This document shows, piece after piece, positions 59,235-64,000 of a DNA stretch of 64,000 bases. Each line of letters begins with the position of its first letter. Positions within the stretch are counted from its first letter, which is position 1. The notes below the pieces were generated by a model that was not told the DNA's origin, did not search any database, and worked only from the letters and a program-made list of their open reading frames with translations. The stretch is from contig NZ_FOFV01000007.1 in the NCBI RefSeq assembly GCF_900111005.1, positions 186,001-250,000 of the forward strand, read 5' to 3'. The position numbers and the translations under genes are program-made. Origin of the DNA: Lentzea albida. GTDB lineage: Bacteria; Actinomycetota; Actinomycetes; Mycobacteriales; Pseudonocardiaceae.

Positions 59235-61994
59235 ATGGTCACACCACCGCGGTCCACGGGAGACGTCGGATCGGGGAACCAGGACGTGAGCGACCTGATC
59301 GGTGATGCCGAGTTCGACCACGAGCTGCTGGTCGAGCTCGCGCTCTCGGTCGGCGCCGCCGTCGTGTGGTGGCTCGACCTCGGCACCGACCGGCTCGGCT
59401 GGAAGCCCGGCCTCGACGCCGTGATCGGCGTGCCCGGCGCCGAACAGGGCATCGTGCGCACCCGTTTGGCCGAGCTGATCGCGCCGCTGACGGTGGCCGC
59501 GAAGGCGGCCCCCGCCTGGCAGGACTTCGAGCTGGAGCAGTCCCTCGACACGCCGGTCGGCATGCGCTGGCTGCAGTTCCGCGCCCGCGTCTCGACCCAC
59601 GACTCCTCACGCGCCCTGGTCGGCGTCGTCGCCGACGTGACCCGGCGGCACGTCCAGCAGCAGGAGCTCGCCGACCTGGCCGACCGCTACCGGCTGCTGG
59701 TCGACCTCGCCCCCGAGGCGATCGTCGTGCACGAGTCCGGGCTGCTCGTGTACGCGAACCCGGCGGCGGTCCAGTTCGTGCGGGCGCGCTCCGAGTCGGA
59801 CCTGCTCGGACGGCCGATCACCGACTTCGTGCACCCGGACTCGGCCCCGGAGATGCTGCGGCGGATCTCGAAGCTCACCGAACCCGGCGCGACGAGCGAC
59901 CCGTCCGACGCCGTGCTCGTCCGGTTCGACGGCGGCACCACCGACATCGAGTCGGTCTCGGTGCGCACGACCTGGGAGGGCAGGCCCGCGTTCCAGGTGA
60001 TCATGCGGGACGTCACCGAGCAGAAGGCGGCCGCCGCGGTGCTGCGCTACCAGGCCGCCCTGGCCGAGCACGTGAGCGACGCGCTGATCGCCACCACCTC
60101 CGACGCCGTCGTGACGGCCTGGAACCGGAGCGCGGAGAAGGTCTACGGCCGGCGTGCGATCGAGGCGATCGGACGGCCCATCGCGGACGTCGTGGGCGCG
60201 CCCCTGGACCCGGTCGCGGTGCTGGAGGCGGGCGGCAGGGTCGACGCGGTGCACCGGCGCGCCGACGGCAGCGCGCTGGCGATGCGGGTGTCCGCCGCCC
60301 GGATGGACGACGGCTACGTGCTGATCTGCGCGGACGAGACCGCGCGCAGGCGGGCCGAGCACCACTTCACGGCGGTCGTCGCCGCCATCGAGGAGGGCGT
60401 GCTCGTCGTCGGCAGCACGGGCCTCGTCGAGTCCGTCAACCCCGCGGCCGAACGCATCCTCGGCGTGCGCGCGCAGGAGGTCATCGGCCAGCCCGCGTCG
60501 CTCGCCGAACTGCACGACGAGTCCGGCCAGCCCGTGCCGCAGCACGAGTACTCGTCGGCCATCACCCGCGCGACCGGCAGAGCGCAGCACGGCCGGATCC
60601 TGCGCTCGCTGCGCCCCGACGGCAGCCACGTCTGGCTGTCGCTGAGCGCCCGCGCCCTGTCCCCGGACGGCATGCTGCCGTCCGCGACGGTCGTGTCGTT
60701 CACCGACATCACCGAACGCCGCATGATCGACAGCCAACTGGAGCACGAAGCGACGCACGACGCGTTGACGGGCCTGTGCAACCGCACGGTGACGATCAAC
60801 CGCCTCAGCCCCGCCGCCCGCACCCACCGGTCGGGTCTCACCGCGGTGCTGTTCATCGACCTGGACAAGTTCAAGGTCATCAACGACTCCCTCGGCCACA
60901 GCACCGGCGACGAGGTCCTGCGCGTGGTCGGCACGAGGCTGAGCCGCAGCGCCCGCCGCGGTGACGTCGTCGGCAGGCTGGGCGGCGACGAGTTCACCGT
61001 CATCGCCTACGGCGTCACCGGCCCCGACGAGGCGACCGCCCTCGCCGACCACGTGCGCGCCGAGCTCAACCGCCCGATCTCGGTGGACGGCCGCCAGCTC
61101 CACGTCGACGCGAGCGTCGGCATCGTCCTGGCCGAACCGGGCGACCCCCGCGGCGGCGCCGACCTGCTGCGCGACGCCGACCTCGCGATGTACCAGGCGA
61201 AGACGAGGGGCCGCGGCCGCATCGCGTTCTTCGACGTCGAGCTGCGCGACAGCATCCAGCGCCGCCTGCAGCTGGAACAGGACCTCCGCACCGCCCCGCT
61301 GGCCGACCAGCTCTGGCTCGCCTACCAGCCGATCGTCGACCTCCGCACCGACGAGCGCACCGCCGTCGAGGGCCTGCTGCGCTGGACGCACCCGCGCTAC
61401 GGCCTCATCTCCCCCGGCGAGTTCATCGCGCTGGCCGAGGAGAGCGACCTGATCAACATCGTCGGCGCCCACATGCTCCACACCGCCACCCGCGAGATCG
61501 CCGACCTGACCCCGGGCCTCGAGCTGACGGTGAACCTGTCGGCCCGCCAGCTGGACGACCCGTGGCTCGTGTCCGCGGTCCGCCACGCCACCCACCAGGC
61601 GGGCCTGGACCCCAGCTCGCTCTGCCTGGAGATCACCGAGAGCGCTCTCACCCGCGACCCGGCCCTGGCCGCCCGCACCCTGGCCGCCCTGCGCGAACTG
61701 GGCGTGCGCCTGGCGATCGACGACTTCGGCACCGGCTACTCGTCCCTCGCCCAGCTGCTCGCCCTGCCGCTGGACACGCTCAAGATCGACCGGTCGTTCA
61801 CGGCGGGGCTGGGGCGGTCCGACGAGGCGGAGGCGATCGTCACGAGCATCATCGCGATGGCGCACGCGGTGGACATGACGGTGATCGCGGAGGGAGTCGA
61901 GCAGGTCGAGCAGCTGGAGATCCTGCGGACCCTGGGGTGCGACCAGGCGCAGGGGTTCCTGCTGGGACGGCCGGTGCCGCTCGCGGACCTGTGA
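59235..61994 (+). CDS. PAS-GGDEF-EAL cyclic-di-GMP signalling protein
   Basis: This 919-residue cytoplasmic protein starts at ATG 59235. It has an N-terminal PAS-like region, then three PAS domains (about residues 150-260, 270-375 and 380-495). The diguanylate cyclase domain has G583-G-D-E-F587, the active GGDEF form. The EAL domain begins with E712-G-L (EGL instead of EAL), then NLSARQL, LEITESAL, D829-D-F-G-T-G-Y, LKIDRSF and IAEGVE, so key metal and base residues are kept and phosphodiesterase activity is still possible. No TM helix is present. It probably senses an internal cue and sets c-di-GMP levels. Confidence 0.93.
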   Translation: MVTPPRSTGDVGSGNQDVSDLIGDAEFDHELLVELALSVGAAVVWWLDLGTDRLGWKPGLDAVIGVPGAEQGIVRTRLAELIAPLTVAAKAAPAWQDFELEQSLDTPVGMRWLQFRARVSTHDSSRALVGVVADVTRRHVQQQELADLADRYRLLVDLAPEAIVVHESGLLVYANPAAVQFVRARSESDLLGRPITDFVHPDSAPEMLRRISKLTEPGATSDPSDAVLVRFDGGTTDIESVSVRTTWEGRPAFQVIMRDVTEQKAAAAVLRYQAALAEHVSDALIATTSDAVVTAWNRSAEKVYGRRAIEAIGRPIADVVGAPLDPVAVLEAGGRVDAVHRRADGSALAMRVSAARMDDGYVLICADETARRRAEHHFTAVVAAIEEGVLVVGSTGLVESVNPAAERILGVRAQEVIGQPASLAELHDESGQPVPQHEYSSAITRATGRAQHGRILRSLRPDGSHVWLSLSARALSPDGMLPSATVVSFTDITERRMIDSQLEHEATHDALTGLCNRTVTINRLSPAARTHRSGLTAVLFIDLDKFKVINDSLGHSTGDEVLRVVGTRLSRSARRGDVVGRLGGDEFTVIAYGVTGPDEATALADHVRAELNRPISVDGRQLHVDASVGIVLAEPGDPRGGADLLRDADLAMYQAKTRGRGRIAFFDVELRDSIQRRLQLEQDLRTAPLADQLWLAYQPIVDLRTDERTAVEGLLRWTHPRYGLISPGEFIALAEESDLINIVGAHMLHTATREIADLTPGLELTVNLSARQLDDPWLVSAVRHATHQAGLDPSSLCLEITESALTRDPALAARTLAALRELGVRLAIDDFGTGYSSLAQLLALPLDTLKIDRSFTAGLGRSDEAEAIVTSIIAMAHAVDMTVIAEGVEQVEQLEILRTLGCDQAQGFLLGRPVPLADL

Positions 61995-62100
61995 GAGCGG
62001 GCGCAGGGGCTGAAGTCGGCTCGGTGTGAGCCGGGTGCCGCTCGCGGACCTGTGACGGCTGGAGGCACAGGGAGCCGAGGTCGGCTCGGTGCGAGCCGGG
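61971..62100. repeat. Imperfect tandem duplication (about 65 bp) at the end of the GGDEF-EAL gene
   Basis: CGGTGCCGCTCGCGGACCTG at the gene's end is repeated almost exactly at 62031-62054, and GTCGGCTCGGTGTGAGCCGG (62015-62034) recurs as a near-identical copy at 62080-62099. Each unit ends in a CGGCTC/GAGCCG hairpin that could act as a terminator. Confidence 0.75.
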
Positions 62101-62317
62101 CAGCCCGGGTCGCGGCGCCTCGCCGGCTGGTGAGCTGCGGGTCGGCGGGCACGCCCCACGCCCCACGCCCCAACAACGCTGCCACCCCCACCCCGCACCG
62201 CCTGTCTGCGGCCGAACGGTCGCCTGTGCCGGACCGCCACCACCAGTGGCGTCCCGCACGTGAGACGACTGCTCAGCGACGCGTTGTCGTTACTCGCCAA
62301 GGGCCGGCCTGCGCGCT

Positions 62318-62422
62318 AACAACGTTGTCTTCCCTGCCTACGTCCGGCTCAACGTCACCGCACCGGCCAACAACGGCAACACCGCGGCGCGGATCTTCGA
62401 GTTCGAGGTCTACGCCGGTTAG
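62318..62422 (+). pseudogene. C-terminal fragment of an F5/8 type C (discoidin) domain protein
   Basis: The open frame ending at TAG 62420 encodes VVFPAYVRLNVTAP, then NTAARIFEFEVYAG. This is the last strand pair of an F5/8 type C carbohydrate-binding domain, common at the end of secreted actinobacterial glycosidases. No upstream part of the domain is present and the frame has no start, so it is the remnant of a deleted gene. A strong terminator follows 9 bp after the stop, as expected for the end of a real gene. Confidence 0.75.
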
Positions 62423-62430
62423 CGGATGTG

Positions 62431-62462
62431 CTCCTGGCCGGGCCGTGCTGCCCGGTCAGGAG
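62431..62462 (+). terminator. Terminator of the lost F5/8C gene
   Basis: CTCCTGGCCGGGC (62431-62443) pairs with GCCCGGTCAGGAG (62450-62462), one G-U pair, 6-nt loop. Confidence 0.8.
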
Positions 62463-62551
62463 CGCTTCTCCCGATCCACATCTGATCGACAAACGGTCGA
62501 CCTCCTTGCCCCACAGTGCTTTCGTCACGCACCGAGGGGGAGGATCCAGCC

Positions 62552-62845
62552 ATGCCGTCCCTACGAGCCGGCACGATCATGAAGTGCGCGCACAAGCAGG
62601 TCGTCGTTCTCGAGACCGGGTTGAAGGAGGGTGACGAGGAAGCGGCGCGGATCGCCCCGCTCAGCAAGACCACACCGCCCAGCGGACCCGCCGTCGAGTT
62701 CAAGGACCGCGTCTACGGCACCTATTGGGTGCTCGTTGGTCAGGTGAGCACGGTGCGGGCCGCGAGCCTGGTCACTGTCTGGGGTGGGCCCGACAAGGTC
62801 AACCCCGCCGTGCTGAAGGAGGTCCTGCAGGTGGCCGGCAAGTAG
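62552..62845 (+). CDS. Small conserved hypothetical protein
   Basis: This 97-residue basic protein starts at ATG 62552, with GGGGGAGG about 10 nt upstream. It is predicted mixed alpha/beta (VVVLETG; VYGTYWVLVGQV; VRAASLVTVW; NPAVLKEVLQVAG). No signal peptide or membrane segment is seen. It contains one Cys and no metal motif. It is convergent with the epimerase gene, 9 bp apart. I do not recognise the family. Codon use is normal for the window. Confidence 0.68.
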   Translation: MPSLRAGTIMKCAHKQVVVLETGLKEGDEEAARIAPLSKTTPPSGPAVEFKDRVYGTYWVLVGQVSTVRAASLVTVWGGPDKVNPAVLKEVLQVAGK

Positions 62846-62854
62846 GACCGGAGC

Positions 62855-63922
62855 TCAGAGCTTCGCCAGGCGGACCGGCACGGAGCCGCGCGGCTCGGTC
62901 CTGAAGCGGTCCCTGCGCAACGCGGGACTGGGCCACGCGGTCCCGTCGGCGATGCCGGCCGCCTGTTCGCGCACGCAGTCCGCACTGGACTTGCGCGGCA
63001 CCCAGCCGAGCTCCTCGCGGGCCCGGGTGGTGTCGATGAGCGGAGACCTGGTGCCCACGTCGAACCACCCCGGTGACATGCGCAGGGCCCGCAGCCGCCA
63101 CAGGACGCCGACCACCGCCTTCACGACGCCCGCGGGGACGGGCAGTCCGCGGGCGCCCACCGCGGAGGCCAGGTCGTCCAGCTCCAGCGTGTCCGCGGCG
63201 ACGTTGAACGGCCCGCGGGCGCGCGAGCGCAGGATCCGCACGATCGCGTCACCGACGTCGTCGGCGTGCACCAGTTGCACCCGCAGCGGGGACGGCAGGG
63301 GCAGCACCGGGATCCGGCCCCGCCGCAGCAGGCCGAACAGCCGCCGGGGCACCAGCGGGTCGAGGAACAGCGCGAGGAAGCTCGCGGACGCGCCGGCCTG
63401 GGCCACCAGCGTCGGGCGGACGAGCGCCACCGCGATCTCCGGGTTCTCCTCGGTGAAGCGCGCGACCTCCGCCTCGGCCTCGCTCTTGCCCTCGCCGTAG
63501 GCGGAGCCGGTGATCCCCGTGGTCGCGGCCTGTTCGTCCACGGTGGACGTCGGTGCGGGAGCGTAGACCGCGATCGACGAAACGTGCACGACGTGCGGGA
63601 CGCCGGCGCGGCGGGCGGCCCTCAGCACGGCGGCGGTGCCCTTGAAGTTCGTGCGGTGCATGCGGGTTCCGTCGCGAACGGGCTGGAACATCCACGCCAG
63701 GTGCACCACGGCGTCGGCGTCGCGCAGGACGTCGTCGAGCACGTCCGGCGCGTCGTCGGAGGCGAGGTCGCAGCTCCGCCACGTCACCGAGTCGTACGGC
63801 GCCACCGTCCCAGGTGGACGGCGGCACAGGCCGACGACCTCGTGTTCGGCCCCGTCCGCCGCCAGGGCGCGGACCAGACCGGTGCCGACGTTGCCGGACG
63901 CGCCGGTGATCACAACCTTCAC
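62855..63922 (-). CDS. NAD-dependent epimerase/dehydratase (extended SDR)
   Basis: This 355-residue protein starts at ATG 63922. The Rossmann motif is VVITGASGNVGTGLV. Later come DAVVHLAWMFQP, the catalytic SSIAVYAP / AYGEGKSEAEAEV (Ser and YxxxK), and RPTLVAQAG. This set of motifs matches nucleotide-sugar-epimerase-like or NAD-dependent reductase enzymes of the extended SDR class. A C-terminal substrate domain lies at about 190-340. The substrate may be a nucleotide-linked sugar or a sterol/terpene-like compound. Its upstream region runs to the window end, so the operon context is unknown. Confidence 0.9.
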   Translation of the reverse strand: MKVVITGASGNVGTGLVRALAADGAEHEVVGLCRRPPGTVAPYDSVTWRSCDLASDDAPDVLDDVLRDADAVVHLAWMFQPVRDGTRMHRTNFKGTAAVLRAARRAGVPHVVHVSSIAVYAPAPTSTVDEQAATTGITGSAYGEGKSEAEAEVARFTEENPEIAVALVRPTLVAQAGASASFLALFLDPLVPRRLFGLLRRGRIPVLPLPSPLRVQLVHADDVGDAIVRILRSRARGPFNVAADTLELDDLASAVGARGLPVPAGVVKAVVGVLWRLRALRMSPGWFDVGTRSPLIDTTRAREELGWVPRKSSADCVREQAAGIADGTAWPSPALRRDRFRTEPRGSVPVRLAKL

Positions 63923-64000
63923 CTCGAACCTCGTTCCCGCTCTTCGGACTCCTGTCGCGGGCGTGTACCCGGGCTAGGGGCCGGTATGCGCGGGGTCCGG
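63923..64000. other. Window end upstream of the epimerase gene
   Basis: These 78 bases probably include the epimerase promoter. No gene is supported. Confidence 0.4.

Larger units (their letters stand above)
61995..62551. other. 557-bp intergenic region with duplication and gene fragment
   Basis: No intact gene is supported. The first 105 bases are the tandem duplication, the part from about 62318 to 62422 is an F5/8C gene fragment, and 62431-62462 is a terminator. The remainder is G+C-rich with no codon pattern. Confidence 0.55.

Overview
The window is about 70% G+C, rich in GTG starts and dense in stop/start overlaps (ATGA, GTGA). Gene content (PASTA-domain class A penicillin-binding protein, DUF3152 metalloprotease, DivIVA-like coiled coil, RskA-type anti-sigma factor, membrane Ser/Thr kinase, Trypco1 domain) points to a Gram-positive actinomycete, most likely a member of the Pseudonocardiaceae near Lentzea, Saccharothrix or Actinosynnema. 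The genus is inference. It looks like a chromosome interior with ordinary accessory metabolism. I saw no rRNA, tRNA, phage, IS element or CRISPR array.

Layout. 1-0.87 kb: a Trypco1 gene followed by a trypsin-like peptidase cut by the window edge; this pair is typical of actinobacterial conflict systems. 1.2-8.4 kb: repair and redox genes (AlkC-like glycosylase, aldo/keto reductase with divergent AraC regulator, photolyase, SDR/DUF2867, AIM24). 8.5-10.6 kb: a secreted glycosidase behind a CebR-like operator. 10.7-12.9 kb: RibD-type reductase, Ogt, and two tandem rodlin-like secreted peptides behind a structured leader. 13.3-24.2 kb: envelope genes, namely two convergent GT4 glycosyltransferases, a coupled coiled-coil/USP-like/DUF3152/GT operon, secreted proteins, a GH25 muramidase and a PASTA penicillin-binding protein. 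24.2-32.6 kb: an SDR plus a LacI-controlled glycan operon (lacI, binding protein, two permeases, two glycosidases) headed by two perfect palindromes.

32.9-37.3 kb: LysR regulator divergent from pcaF-pcaD-pcaI-pcaJ (lower beta-ketoadipate pathway). 37.3-42.7 kb: CHASE3 histidine kinase, AtuA/DUF4387/MFS operon and GntR regulator. 42.8-46.3 kb: RskA anti-sigma factor, RCK_N protein, fasciclin lipoprotein and Moco oxidoreductase. These four transcription units all carry the same promoter, CAATCC-N16-CGAA(C/T)C, and three of them appear leaderless. It resembles the SigK promoter class, but no sigma factor gene lies in the window. This is the most interesting locus. 46.3-50.2 kb: SMP-30 lactonase, Ser/Thr kinase, MarR and a small LuxR-HTH protein. 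50.3-57.4 kb: a CUT2 sugar import and catabolism operon ending in its ROK repressor. 57.6-62 kb: a small membrane protein, an orphan ketosynthase and a PAS-GGDEF-EAL protein. 62-64 kb: a tandem duplication, a fragment of an F5/8C-domain gene with its terminator, a small unknown gene and a nucleotide-sugar-epimerase-like SDR.
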